Origin: DATMER01 sp034667225
GTDB taxonomy: Bacteria > Acidobacteriota > Thermoanaerobaculia > Multivoradales > UBA5704
DNA: 64,000 nt
Assembly (NCBI GenBank): GCA_034667225.1
Contig: JAXDKG010000058.1
Coordinates: forward strand, 124,001-188,000
Direction: 5' to 3'
Positions 16,150 through 25,044 of the stretch are shown piece after piece. How positions within the stretch are numbered: the stretch's first letter is position 1; each line of letters opens with the position of its first letter. The notes beneath the pieces were generated by a model. It was not told where the DNA came from. It saw only the letters and a program-made list of their open reading frames with translations, and made no database searches. The translations under genes were made by a program, and so were the position numbers.

Positions 16150-17700
16150 GTGCCCTCCCTTCGCCGAGCCATCGCCTTCGTCCTCGCGCTGCTCGTCCCT
16201 GCCCTCGCCGCAGCCGAGCCCGCGCCGACGCTCCGGATCGTGAACGCGCGCCTGATCGACGGCACCGGGGCACCGGCGCGCATGGGGAGCCTGCGCATCG
16301 CCGGCGACCGCATCGCCGCCATGGGAGAGGTAGAGCCGATCCCGGGTGAGCCGGTCTTCGATGCCCAAGGCCTCTCCCTCGCGCCCGGGTTCATCGACAC
16401 GCACTCGCACGCCACGGGGGACCTGCTCGAGATGCCGGACGCGCTCGGCGCGGTGAGCCAGGGGATCACCACCGTCATCGGCGGACAGGATGGGGAATCG
16501 ACGTTCCCTTTGAGCGATCTCTTCGCAAAGCTGGAGCGCGCGCCCGCGGCCGTCAACGTGGCCTCGTACTCGGGGCACGGCACGCTGCGCGACAAAGTGA
16601 TGGGCAAGGACTTCCGCCGCGCTGCAACCGCGGCCGAGACCGCCCAGATGTCGCGCCTGCTCGAGCGCGACCTCGAGGCGGGAGCCCTCGGACTCTCGAC
16701 CGGCCTTGAATACGATCCGGGGATCAATTCGAGCCGCGCCGAGCTGATGGACCTGGCGCGGGTCACCGCGCGGCACGGTGGCCGTTACATCAGCCACATC
16801 CGCAGCGAGGACCGGAAGTTCTGGGAGGCGATCGACGAGATCCTCGCAATCGGCCGGGAAGCGAAGCTCCCCGTGCAGATCTCACACATCAAGCTCGCGA
16901 TGCGATCGCTCTGGGGCGAGGCGCCCCGGCTGCTCGCGCTCCTCGAGCGTGCCAGATCGCAGGGGATCGACGTCACGGCCGACATCTATCCATACCTCTA
17001 CTGGCACTCGACGCTCACGGTGCTCTTCCCGGAGCGCGATTTCGAGAACCTGGAGACCGCCCGGCAGGTGCTCGCCGAGATCGCGCCGGCCGATGGATTG
17101 CTGCTCGGCCGCTACCTTCCGAATCCCGCCTACGCGGGACGCACCGTGGCCGACATCGCCAAGGAGCGCGGCGAAGCGCCGGAGAAAACGCTGATCGCGC
17201 TCATCCGGGACGCCGAGGCGCTCCGCCGCCAGGGAAAAGAGGGCGTCGAAAGCGTCATCGCCACGAGCATGATCGAAAGCGATCTCGAAAAGCTCCTCGC
17301 CTGGCCGCATACCAACCTCTGCACCGACGGCGAGCTCGACGGCCGGCATCCGCGGGGGTTCGGCGCCTTTCCGCGCGTCCTTGGCCTCTATGTGCGCGAG
17401 CGCGGCGTGCTGCCGCTCGAAGAGGCGGTGCGCAAGATGACTTCCCTCGCCGCCGATCACGTCGGGCTGAGGGACCGCGGCCGGCTCGCGCCCGGCGCCT
17501 ATGCCGATCTCGTGCTCTTCGATCCGGCAAAAGTGATCGATCGCGCGACGACGAGCGACCCGCACGCGCTCGCGACCGGCATCGAGCGCGTCTGGGTCAA
17601 CGGTCAGACCGTCTACGCAGGCGGCAAGGGGAGCGGGCTCAAGCCTGGACGGGTGCTGCGCAGGAGGCAGAATGCGAGCGAAAGCCTGCTCCATCATTGA
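16150..17700 (+). CDS. Secreted N-acyl-D-amino-acid deacylase (D-aminoacylase, amidohydrolase superfamily)
   Basis: A 516-residue protein with signal peptide cleaved after LAAA near residue 22. Metal-site and family blocks are complete: GFIDTHSHATGD near residues 80-91, LSTGLEYDPGINSS, RYISHIRSE, VQISHIKLA, CTDGELDGRHPRGFGAFPRVLG and DRGRLAPGAYADLVLFD. These match D-aminoacylases, which release D-amino acids from N-acyl derivatives; the same family includes dipeptidase-like members. The start is a GTG. The next gene overlaps its end by 29 bases. Confidence 0.85.
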   Translation: MPSLRRAIAFVLALLVPALAAAEPAPTLRIVNARLIDGTGAPARMGSLRIAGDRIAAMGEVEPIPGEPVFDAQGLSLAPGFIDTHSHATGDLLEMPDALGAVSQGITTVIGGQDGESTFPLSDLFAKLERAPAAVNVASYSGHGTLRDKVMGKDFRRAATAAETAQMSRLLERDLEAGALGLSTGLEYDPGINSSRAELMDLARVTARHGGRYISHIRSEDRKFWEAIDEILAIGREAKLPVQISHIKLAMRSLWGEAPRLLALLERARSQGIDVTADIYPYLYWHSTLTVLFPERDFENLETARQVLAEIAPADGLLLGRYLPNPAYAGRTVADIAKERGEAPEKTLIALIRDAEALRRQGKEGVESVIATSMIESDLEKLLAWPHTNLCTDGELDGRHPRGFGAFPRVLGLYVRERGVLPLEEAVRKMTSLAADHVGLRDRGRLAPGAYADLVLFDPAKVIDRATTSDPHALATGIERVWVNGQTVYAGGKGSGLKPGRVLRRRQNASESLLHH

Positions 17701-18571
17701 TGCGCCATCCGACCTTGGTCTCCGCCGCACCGGAGTTGACGGGCTCCCGGATGCTCTCCGTGCAGCTGGCCTCCTCGAAGGGCTGCCGGATGCGCGGTAC
17801 GCGGGCCGCCTGCGCGTTCCGCCCTACGTTCCTCTGCGCGACGCATCCGCCAACGTCCTCAACCCCGACGGCATTCGCACGTTCAGCTTCGCCCTCGCCG
17901 AGCGCGTGGCCTTCACCCTCGACCTTGGGAGATTTCCCGTCGTCCTGGGTGGCGATTGCAGCATTCTTCTCGGAGCCATGCTCGCCCTCCGGCGCCGCGG
18001 CCGATTCGGACTGTTCTTCTTAGACGGGCACGCCGACTTCTACCCTCCTTCAGCCGAACCGAACGGCGAGGTCGCATCGATGGAGTTGGCGATCGTGACA
18101 GGCCGGGAGCCGGAGGTGCTCGCCGATCTCGATGGCCGGCGTCCGCTTGTGCGGGAGGAGGACGTGGTGGTGTTCGGCTTCCGGGACGCCGAGTCGGCGG
18201 CGGAGTACGGGAGCCCGGACGTGCGCCAGACGGCAATGCACGCCTTCGATCTCGCTCAGGTGCGCCGGATGGGGCCGGCAGCGGCGGCCCGGCAGGGACT
18301 GGCGGCGCTCGAAGCGAATGGTGTGGAGGGATTCTGGATCCACCTCGATGCCGACGTGCTCAACGATGAAGTGATGCCGGCGGTGGACTACCGGATGCCG
18401 GACGGGCTCTGGCCCGAGGAGCTGAGCGAAGCGCTGGCAGTAGTGCTCGCGTCGCCGCTCGCGGTGGGAATGGAGATGACGATCTACAACCCCACGTTCG
18501 ACGACGCGGAGCGCTCGGCGGCGCGGGCACTCGCGCGGGCCGTCACGGCTGCGTTTCCTGCTCCCTGCTAA
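17672..18571 (+). CDS. Arginase/agmatinase-family ureohydrolase
   Basis: A 299-residue protein with the Mn-binding blocks of the arginase fold: LGGDCSILLG near residue 91, FLDGHADFY near 115 and HLDADVLNDEV near 226. The third block has N where DP is usual (LDxDVxDP). The family hydrolyses guanidino groups (arginase, agmatinase, formiminoglutamase); substrate cannot be assigned. ATG 17672 has AGGAGG 4 bases upstream and overlaps the deacylase gene. Its 3' end overlaps the convergent gene by 4 bases. Confidence 0.83.
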   Translation: MRAKACSIIDAPSDLGLRRTGVDGLPDALRAAGLLEGLPDARYAGRLRVPPYVPLRDASANVLNPDGIRTFSFALAERVAFTLDLGRFPVVLGGDCSILLGAMLALRRRGRFGLFFLDGHADFYPPSAEPNGEVASMELAIVTGREPEVLADLDGRRPLVREEDVVVFGFRDAESAAEYGSPDVRQTAMHAFDLAQVRRMGPAAAARQGLAALEANGVEGFWIHLDADVLNDEVMPAVDYRMPDGLWPEELSEALAVVLASPLAVGMEMTIYNPTFDDAERSAARALARAVTAAFPAPC

Positions 18572-19986
18572 GGGCAGGAGAAAGCTTCGACGTCGCGCAC
18601 CGGCGTGGGCACGCTCCCCCCCGGATTGAAGTAAGCCCAGGTGCGGCCAGTCAGGGTATCTCGGACCCTTACCGTGTGCTCGACGTCGGTGACAGCCGCG
18701 AAGTAGAGCCAGTAGTGGCCGTTGACGTTGCAGCCGTCAAGCATGTTCACCAGGAGCTGCGGATCGGAGGAGCGGGAGGAGGAGAAGAGGCCCGACCTGG
18801 AAGCCTCCGGCAGCATCATCCGCCTTGGCCCGTCGGCCTCGGCCGATGGACGGCCCCACTCGACACTCGCTTCGAACCTGCCGCCGTCGAGGCAGAGGGC
18901 ATTGGCGTCGTCGCAAGGCGCCACCCCACCGTCCGTGGCTCCGGCTGCGATTTCCGAGACGGCTGAGTCACCATCGGCCCCCACGGCACTGATCCGATAT
19001 TGGAACGTAGCGCCGCCGGACAGGCCGGAGTCGGTGTAACTCTCCACTCCCGCTGCCAGCGAAGCGATCTCCCGGAAGGTGCCGCCCGGCTGCCGGCGCT
19101 CGATCCGGATCTCGCTCGCCGCGATCGATGGGTCGGCCCAGGTGAGATGGATCTCGCTTTCCGACTGCCCGCGCGCCTGGAGCTGCGCGGGAGCAGCGAG
19201 AGAGGTGCCGCAGCCAGGGCTGTCGTCGTCATTGATCGTCACTGTCGCGCTGCTCGCGCCGAGCCCGGCGCCGGTGGCCCTGCTGAGCTTGACGGTGAAT
19301 GTCTCGCTTTTTTCCTTGGCCTTGTCGTTCTTGATCGGTACCTCGATCGTCTTCGAGTCCTGGTCGCCCGCCGCCCAGCTCAAGGTGCCGGTCCGGGCGG
19401 TGAAGTCCTTTTTCGTCTTGGCAGTCCCGCTGGCCGTCTCGAACTTGACCGTCGCGGCCCCGTCGCTGCCGCCCGTCCGCGCGACGGTCACCGTCAGGGC
19501 TCCGATTCCTTCATCCGCCGCGTAGCTGGTGGACAGGAGCTCCAGAGTGCCGGCTGCCGAGCCCCCTGAGTTGCCCCGGACAACTACGGTGCCGCGCATT
19601 CCGCTGGTGGTGGTGCCATGCACCTGGCAGTAGTAGCCGTAGGTGCCCGGAGCATTGAAAGTGCGCTGGAAGGTGGCGCTCGTGGCTGGCGGGCCGCTGG
19701 TGAACGAGCCGTCGTCGCCCTTGACGGTGTGCTCCGTGCTCCCCGACCAGGTCCAGCAGACCGGCTGCCCCGGGTCGACGGTCACCGAGGCCGGTGAGAA
19801 GCTGATGCCGCCGCCGCTGATCGTAATCTTGGCCTGCACTCCCGCGCAGCCCGACGTCGGATTGGGGTCGCCGCCGCCCGGATCGTCGTCATAATCGTTT
19901 CCGACTACAGAGTGATGCTGACCCCAGGCAGAGACGGCGAGCAGAAAGCCCAGCCCGAGCGCTCGCAGGGTGGGTCGGTGGTTCAT
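18568..19986 (-). CDS. Exported cupredoxin / Calx-beta / fibronectin-type protein
   Basis: The 472-residue protein has a signal peptide (residues 1-22) then distinct parts. Residues about 45-140 form a plastocyanin-like cupredoxin: His in STEHTVKG, Cys in YGYYCQVHG, His in the same block and Met in TSGMRG are the four type-1 copper ligands. Residues about 145-255 resemble a Calx-beta domain (TASGTAKTKKDF, WAAGDQDSKTIEVPI, SATVTINDDD). Residues about 265-350 resemble fibronectin type III, and a roughly 110-residue C-terminal part follows. AAAGGAGG precedes the ATG. Probably a surface or periplasmic copper protein; partner unknown. Confidence 0.75.
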   Translation of the reverse strand: MNHRPTLRALGLGFLLAVSAWGQHHSVVGNDYDDDPGGGDPNPTSGCAGVQAKITISGGGISFSPASVTVDPGQPVCWTWSGSTEHTVKGDDGSFTSGPPATSATFQRTFNAPGTYGYYCQVHGTTTSGMRGTVVVRGNSGGSAAGTLELLSTSYAADEGIGALTVTVARTGGSDGAATVKFETASGTAKTKKDFTARTGTLSWAAGDQDSKTIEVPIKNDKAKEKSETFTVKLSRATGAGLGASSATVTINDDDSPGCGTSLAAPAQLQARGQSESEIHLTWADPSIAASEIRIERRQPGGTFREIASLAAGVESYTDSGLSGGATFQYRISAVGADGDSAVSEIAAGATDGGVAPCDDANALCLDGGRFEASVEWGRPSAEADGPRRMMLPEASRSGLFSSSRSSDPQLLVNMLDGCNVNGHYWLYFAAVTDVEHTVRVRDTLTGRTWAYFNPGGSVPTPVRDVEAFSCP

Positions 19987-20059
19987 GGTGTGCCCTCCTT
20001 TCCACCAGTGAATCCCCCTGCGAGCCCGGAAGGTTCAATGGCCTGTGTAGAATAAAGTT

Positions 20060-20977
20060 ATGGAGCTGAAGGAAACCCAAACTCTGCGTCTCCTCCGCTC
20101 CGCCGGGCGGGTCGGGCTCGTGCTGTCCGGCGGGTCGGCCCGGTGCGCGTACCAGATCGGGGTGATCGAGGCGCTGGCGGAGCTCGGAATCCGGCCTGCG
20201 CTCTGCGTCGGAGTGTCGGGCGGCGCCTGGAACGCCGCGGCCGTGGCCGTAGGCCAGGCCCATCGGCTCCGCGCCTATTGGCGGGCCTTCAGCCGCATGC
20301 CGGAGGTGGACCTGCGCAACCTGCTGCGCGAGCACTCCCCCTACCGCTGGAACGAGATCCATCGCCGCACCTTCAGCCGCTATGTGGGTCCCGAGCGGCT
20401 GCGCCGGCCGGAGACGCTGCCGGTCTTCGTGGGCGTCACCCGCCTCTCCGACCGGCAGGCCATCTACTACGACCTGCGGACGGCCGAGGACCCGCTCAAG
20501 GTCCTCCTCGCCTCGAACTACCTTCCGCCCTTCTACACGCACGCGCCGAGGATCGACGGCGAGCGCTGCGGCGACGGCGGGATCGCCAACAACATCCCCT
20601 ATGAGAAGGCTTTCGAGGAGGGGTGCGACGTGGTCGTGCTGGTGACGATGAAGGGAGAGAGCGAGGGCATGCCCAACCGGAACCCGCGGGAGATCGAGCA
20701 CACCATCCCGCCCGTCTACCGCGACCGTCTGGTCGTGATCCGGCCGCGGCACCGCCTCCCCACATCTTTCCTGGAGCGCCGCTGGCCGGCGCTCGTCCAG
20801 GCGATCGAGCTCGGCCGTCTGCGCACCCGCGAGGTGCTGCTGGGCGAGGTCCATCCGGCGACCGAGGTCCGGATGGACGGGATCGCGCCGACCGTGGTTC
20901 TGGCCCGCCTGCTCCTGGGCGGCTGGCTCTCCGGGATCATCAGGAGGCGATCGATGGCCTGGCGCCGCAGGCTCTGA
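20060..20977 (+). CDS. Patatin-like phospholipase family protein
   Basis: A 305-residue protein with the patatin catalytic layout: oxyanion loop SGGSARCAYQIG near residues 23-34, nucleophile elbow GVSGG near 52-56, and catalytic Asp in CGDGGIANN near 172. No signal peptide. Patatins are Ser-Asp lipid acyl hydrolases. Some are T6SS effectors, but there is no adaptor, VgrG or immunity gene next to it, so that role is not supported. No clear ribosome-binding site before ATG 20060. Confidence 0.82.
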   Translation: MELKETQTLRLLRSAGRVGLVLSGGSARCAYQIGVIEALAELGIRPALCVGVSGGAWNAAAVAVGQAHRLRAYWRAFSRMPEVDLRNLLREHSPYRWNEIHRRTFSRYVGPERLRRPETLPVFVGVTRLSDRQAIYYDLRTAEDPLKVLLASNYLPPFYTHAPRIDGERCGDGGIANNIPYEKAFEEGCDVVVLVTMKGESEGMPNRNPREIEHTIPPVYRDRLVVIRPRHRLPTSFLERRWPALVQAIELGRLRTREVLLGEVHPATEVRMDGIAPTVVLARLLLGGWLSGIIRRRSMAWRRRL

Positions 20978-21007
20978 GATACTCCCCAACCGGGGAGGTC
21001 CAGAGCC

Positions 21008-22345
21008 ATGAGACGAACCGCCTTCGCGATCACCGTCGCTATCTTCACCGTCCTGCTCACGCGGGCGGCCATCCCCCAAACGTCCGCAGTCACCGCCCTG
21101 GTTGGCGGCCGCCTGATCGACGGCTACGGCGGCAAGCCGCTGGAGAACAGCGTGGTGATCGTCCAGGACGGCCGGATCAAGGAAGTCGGCCGGATCGGCG
21201 AGGTGGCGGTGCCGGCAGGCGCGCAGGTGATCTCCACGGAAGGGATGAGCGTGCTTCCCGGGCTCTGGGACATGCACGTCCACCTGATGATCGTGGGCCA
21301 CGCCGACTACGATCACTGGGACCGCACCTACCCGCCGCTCTTCCGCTCGACAATCATGCCCGCGGCGGCAAAGCAGCTCCTGCTGGCCGGCGTCACCAGC
21401 GCCCGCGACCTGGGCGCGCCCCTGGAGGACATCCTGGCGGTGCGCGACGCGATCAACCGCGGCGAGATGCCCGGGCCCACGCTCTACGTCTCCGGCCCGT
21501 TCCTCCAGCATGAGGCCTACCCCGGCACCGAGTCCTTCCGCTGGGGAATCAAGGGGGTGGAGGACGCCCGCGCCAAGGTGCGCCGCCTGGCCGAGGCCGG
21601 GGTGGACCTGATCAAGCTGATCGACCAGGACCAGATGACCATGGACGAGGTGCGCGCCGTGGTCGACGAGGCGCACAAGCGCAAGCTCCCGGTGGTCGCC
21701 CACGCCCACCGGGCCGAGGAGATCCGCCGCGGTATCCAGGCCGGCGTCGACTGCTTCGAGCACACCGGGCTCGGCACCGCGCCGGAGTATCCGGAGGACG
21801 TGTTCGCCCTGATGAAGGGACGGGCCAACACCCTCTTCTGGACTCCCACCATCGGACCCCTGCTGCTCTTCCAGGAGACCCGCGACGAGTTCCCCGAGCG
21901 CATCGACGATCCGCGCTGGCAGGTGGGCCTGCCGCCGGAAGTTGTGGCCGACATCCGCCAGTCGCTCGCCAATCCCTCCCGCGTGGCCTACTTCCAGCAC
22001 GTGCCCCAGCGCCGGCCCACTCTGGCGCGCAAGTTCGAGCAGCTCCGCCAGTCTGGCGTCATCCTCCTGATCGGCACCGACAGCGGCGTGCCGCTCAACT
22101 TCCACAGCGACTCCACCTGGCGGGAGATCGACACCTGGGTCAACACCTTCGGCGTCGCCCCGATGGATGCGATCCGGGCCGCCACCTACTGGCCGGCGGT
22201 CCAGATGAAGGTGGACAAGGACGTGGGCACTCTCTCCCCGGGCAAGTGGGCTGACATTATCGCCGTCAGGGGTGACGTTTTACGTCACATCGACTTGCTT
22301 CAGGATGTCGACGTGGTACTGAAGCGTGGCGTCAGGCACAAGTGA
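21008..22345 (+). CDS. Secreted amidohydrolase (imidazolonepropionase/Xaa-Pro dipeptidase-like)
   Basis: A 445-residue protein with signal peptide (about residues 1-24). Metal ligands: HVH in WDMHVHLM near residue 91, Lys in LIKLIDQD near 202, His in VAHAHRAEE near 235 and Asp in IGTDSGVP near 356. ADIIAV and the return strand of the small composite domain are present at the end. It belongs to the same subtype as the gene at 25041. GGGGAGG lies 10 bases before the ATG. Substrate unknown, perhaps dipeptides. Confidence 0.85.
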   Translation: MRRTAFAITVAIFTVLLTRAAIPQTSAVTALVGGRLIDGYGGKPLENSVVIVQDGRIKEVGRIGEVAVPAGAQVISTEGMSVLPGLWDMHVHLMIVGHADYDHWDRTYPPLFRSTIMPAAAKQLLLAGVTSARDLGAPLEDILAVRDAINRGEMPGPTLYVSGPFLQHEAYPGTESFRWGIKGVEDARAKVRRLAEAGVDLIKLIDQDQMTMDEVRAVVDEAHKRKLPVVAHAHRAEEIRRGIQAGVDCFEHTGLGTAPEYPEDVFALMKGRANTLFWTPTIGPLLLFQETRDEFPERIDDPRWQVGLPPEVVADIRQSLANPSRVAYFQHVPQRRPTLARKFEQLRQSGVILLIGTDSGVPLNFHSDSTWREIDTWVNTFGVAPMDAIRAATYWPAVQMKVDKDVGTLSPGKWADIIAVRGDVLRHIDLLQDVDVVLKRGVRHK

Positions 22346-22621
22346 GCCTCCGCTCTGCGCAAAAAGTAAATGAGACGGGTAGAAGCTGCTCTTAGCTGAG
22401 TAGCAATACTGCAAATTCGACACGCGGCTCTTCCCTTTCCGGATCGGACGCTGCGCGATCGAGTCCTGGTGCTCGCCCTGCCGATCGCCCATCGGCTCCT
22501 CTGCTCTCTCCCTTCTCCTGGCACGCCCCTTGCTACTTACGTTTGGTGTGACGAAGCAGGGATACCAGAATTGAAGCTCCTGTCAGCATAGATGATCGAC
22601 TTGAGGGATGAGGAGAAGAAA
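22346..22621. other. Intergenic region, no gene seen
   Basis: No supported reading frame, RNA gene or strong hairpin. The last 30 bases are purine-rich and include the AGGAG site of the next gene. Confidence 0.4.
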
Positions 22622-22909
22622 ATGAAGAGCAAGGTAGGCAAAATTACCATCAACGCTGTCGCCTTTTCGGTGCTTCTCCTCATGAGCAGCGGCGCTCAGG
22701 CAGGCAGCATCTTCGCGCTCGACAGCCATACCGCCCTTTCGGAGCGGCAGATCGGGCTCTTCCAGCAGGCAATTCAGTGGCTTGGGGGAACTTGGAATGG
22801 ACTGGCCTCGGTCTTCGAATTCTCCGAGGAGAAGCCTGCGCCCCCGCCTATCCCGGCGTGCACCACGAACTGCGGGGATGCCGGTCCGGGCATCGATCCC
22901 ATCGGGTGA
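22622..22909 (+). CDS. Small secreted protein, function unknown
   Basis: The 95-residue product has a signal peptide MKSKVGKITINAVAFSVLLL... ending SGAQA near residue 27, then a short helix and a Pro-rich tail ending CTTNCGDAGPGIDP. AGGAG is 9 bases before ATG 22622; an in-frame ATG at 22592 would lengthen the N-terminus and is less likely. The two Cys in the tail could form a disulfide. It is in the same frame as, and 66 bases from, the TPR gene that follows. No family recognised. Confidence 0.65.
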   Translation: MKSKVGKITINAVAFSVLLLMSSGAQAGSIFALDSHTALSERQIGLFQQAIQWLGGTWNGLASVFEFSEEKPAPPPIPACTTNCGDAGPGIDPIG

Positions 22910-22975
22910 GATCCGGGGAAGTCGCTTGAGCGCTGGTACGAAAACTGCAGAGACTCCGGCGCGGAGGATTTGTAC

Positions 22976-24058
22976 GTGAACCAGGATTTCACATTCGCCA
23001 ACTTGGAAACATCTCGGGGCTCGGCCCGGGAGATGGATTCCGGTGGCTTCTCCCTTCCGCGTCCGAGCGCGAACTGGGGCCTTTGCGAGACCTTGCTTTC
23101 CCGGAGCCAGTCCTGCCGCTATCAGGATCCGGAGCAGATGGTCCTCCTGGCCGAGCGGGCCGTAGCCGTGGCCGAGGGGTTGGACCCGATGGAGTACGGG
23201 CGCGAGCTCGCCAGCGATTTGCGCGCACGCGCCTTTGCCGAGCTTGCGAACGCCTATCGCGTTGCCGACGACTTGGAGGCCGCGGAGCGCATGCTGCGGC
23301 GGGCATCCGAGTGGAGCGCCAGGGGTTCCCAGGATCCGCTTCTGCTCGCCCGGATCATGCGGATAGCCGCCGGCCAGCGCGGAGCGCAGAGACGTTTCCC
23401 GGAGGCCTTGGCGCTGCTCGATGCGGCCTACACGATTTATGAGCGGCACGGCGACCGTTTCAATGCCGGCGGCGCCCTGATCAGCAGGGGGCTCTATACC
23501 GGGTACGGCAATGATCCCGAGAAGGCCATTCAGTACTTGATTGCCGGGCTGGCCATGATCAACCCGGCCAGCGATCCGAAGGTGGTACTGTCCGCCGTTC
23601 ACAACCTCGTGAACTTCTTGACCGATTGCGGGCGCTTCCACGAGGCGCGCCGGATCCTGCGGCGCAGCCAGAAGGCCTACTTCGCGGCTGGGGACCGCCT
23701 GAACCTAATCAAGCTGCGGTGGGTAGAAGGCAAGATCGCTTTCGGGCTCGGCGAGCACGACATTGCGGAGGCCGCGTTCCGCGATGCGCAGGCCCGCTTC
23801 GAGCAAGCCGGCCTGGCCTACCACGCCGCCCTGGTCGCACTCGACCTGACCGCGGTTCTGCTGGAGAAGCGGGAGACCGCGGCCGCCCGCCAGCTCGTCG
23901 AGCAGACGATCACGATCTTCCGCTCGCGGCGGATCGCCCGCGAGGCGCTGGCGGCCCTGCTCCTCCTGCAACGCTCTCTGGATACGGACCGTAGCGCCCT
24001 CGGGGTGCTCCAGACCGTGCGGGCCTATCTGAAACGTCTGGAGACCCGACCGGTCTAG
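22976..24058 (+). CDS. TPR-repeat helical protein
   Basis: About 360 residues of helical hairpins of TPR type: ADDLEAAERMLRRA, RFPEALALLDAAY, NDPEKAIQYLIAGLA, GRFHEARRILRRSQKAY, GEHDIAEAAFRDAQARFEQ. No signal peptide or membrane helix. Start is uncertain: GTG 22976 has GGAGG 8 bases upstream; TTG 22970 is in the same frame. The next gene is convergent and encodes a short HTH protein, a pairing I believe recurs in related genomes. Probably a scaffold or regulator; no partner can be named. Confidence 0.7.
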   Translation: MNQDFTFANLETSRGSAREMDSGGFSLPRPSANWGLCETLLSRSQSCRYQDPEQMVLLAERAVAVAEGLDPMEYGRELASDLRARAFAELANAYRVADDLEAAERMLRRASEWSARGSQDPLLLARIMRIAAGQRGAQRRFPEALALLDAAYTIYERHGDRFNAGGALISRGLYTGYGNDPEKAIQYLIAGLAMINPASDPKVVLSAVHNLVNFLTDCGRFHEARRILRRSQKAYFAAGDRLNLIKLRWVEGKIAFGLGEHDIAEAAFRDAQARFEQAGLAYHAALVALDLTAVLLEKRETAAARQLVEQTITIFRSRRIAREALAALLLLQRSLDTDRSALGVLQTVRAYLKRLETRPV

Positions 24059-24066
24059 TCCCCCTC

Positions 24067-24453
24067 TCAATCCTCGTTGCCGAAGGCTTCTCGCAGGATT
24101 GCCTGAATCTTCTCCTCCAGCTTCGCGACGTCCAGATCCTCTTCGAGCGCTTCCATCGGCCGGGCTTCATAGCCCAGGCGATGGAAGCGTTCAAGCAGAT
24201 TGGTCACGACCTGGGTGTGGCCGTCCTCCCTATCCGCGAGATCAGGTTCTCCGTCCAGTCCGGGGTCTCCGTTCAGCTCACTCAAGACTCTGATGGCCTC
24301 GTCCGGATCGAGATCCTCCTCCCCCTCCAGGATCCGGCTGATGGACCCGGAGGTCCATCCGAGCCTCAGCTCGAGCTCCTCTTCCGAGAGCCCGGAAACT
24401 TGAATGGAGGTCGCCAGCAAATCCGCCATCCACCGGGCTCGATCCTCTGCCAT
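24067..24453 (-). CDS. Short XRE-type helix-turn-helix protein
   Basis: A 128-residue protein. Residues about 14-45 (SIQVSGLSEEELELRLG, then TSGSISRILEGE) fit a Cro/C1-type HTH with the recognition helix around the second piece. The remainder is strongly acidic and helical, ending in a possible coiled coil. It is convergent with the TPR gene 8 bases away and upstream of nothing on its own strand except the adenosyltransferase. Ribosome-binding site weak. Confidence 0.6.
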   Translation of the reverse strand: MAEDRARWMADLLATSIQVSGLSEEELELRLGWTSGSISRILEGEEDLDPDEAIRVLSELNGDPGLDGEPDLADREDGHTQVVTNLLERFHRLGYEARPMEALEEDLDVAKLEEKIQAILREAFGNED

Positions 24454-24468
24454 GTCTGGAGTTTATGC

Positions 24469-25044
24469 CTATTTTCGCAGCGGCGTCTCCCAGAGCGGCT
24501 CGTCCTCGCCGAAGACCCGGGCCAGGTGGCGGGCGAGGACGAACAGGAAGTCGGAGAGCCGGTTGAGATAGCGCAGGACCTCGGTCGGCACGTCCTCCTC
24601 CCGCGCCAGGCGGAGCACGATCCGTTCGCAGCGCCGGCAGACCGTGCGCGCCACGTGGCCGAGCGCCGAGTACCGTCCGCCACCGGAGAGCACGAAGGAG
24701 CGCAACGGCGGCAGCTCCTCGTTCCAGCGGTCCATGGTTTCTTCCAGCCAGCCGATGCGCTCCGCCGTGATCGGGTTCTTGACCCGGCCGGCGTGCTGCG
24801 GAGGCGTGGAGAGGGTGCTGCCCAGATCGAAGAGGTCCTGCTGCACCCGATGGATGTGGCCGACGATTTCACTCATGTTCCCGGATTCGCCGAGAGCGGC
24901 GCGCAGCATCCCGAGCACGGACTGCAGCTCGTCCACCGTGCCGTAGCTCTCGATCCGCAGCGAGTCCTTGGGGACGCGCTCCCCCCCGACCAGGTCGGTC
25001 ATCCCCTCGTCACCCGTGCGGGTGTAGACCTTGTGAATCCTCAT
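24469..25044 (-). CDS. Cob(I)alamin adenosyltransferase, PduO type
   Basis: This enzyme transfers the adenosyl group of ATP to cob(I)alamin, making coenzyme B12. The 191-residue product has the PduO/MMAB signatures in order: YTRTGDEGMTDLVGG near residues 7-21, ESYGTVDELQSVLG near 32-45, SFVLSGGGR near 117, ARTVCRRCERIV near 131-142 and YLNRLSDFLFVLAR near 159-172. Its ATG overlaps the stop of the amidohydrolase gene upstream (ATGA), so the two are co-translated although functionally unrelated as far as can be seen. Confidence 0.93.
   Translation of the reverse strand: MRIHKVYTRTGDEGMTDLVGGERVPKDSLRIESYGTVDELQSVLGMLRAALGESGNMSEIVGHIHRVQQDLFDLGSTLSTPPQHAGRVKNPITAERIGWLEETMDRWNEELPPLRSFVLSGGGRYSALGHVARTVCRRCERIVLRLAREEDVPTEVLRYLNRLSDFLFVLARHLARVFGEDEPLWETPLRK

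Noticed and set aside
20060..20977. Patatin as a T6SS phospholipase effector
   Set aside because: Fifteen kb from the T6SS operon, with no VgrG, PAAR, adaptor or immunity gene nearby.
22622..22909. Lanthipeptide or other modified-peptide precursor (CTTNC tail)
   Set aside because: It has an ordinary Sec signal peptide and no modifying enzyme or exporter beside it.
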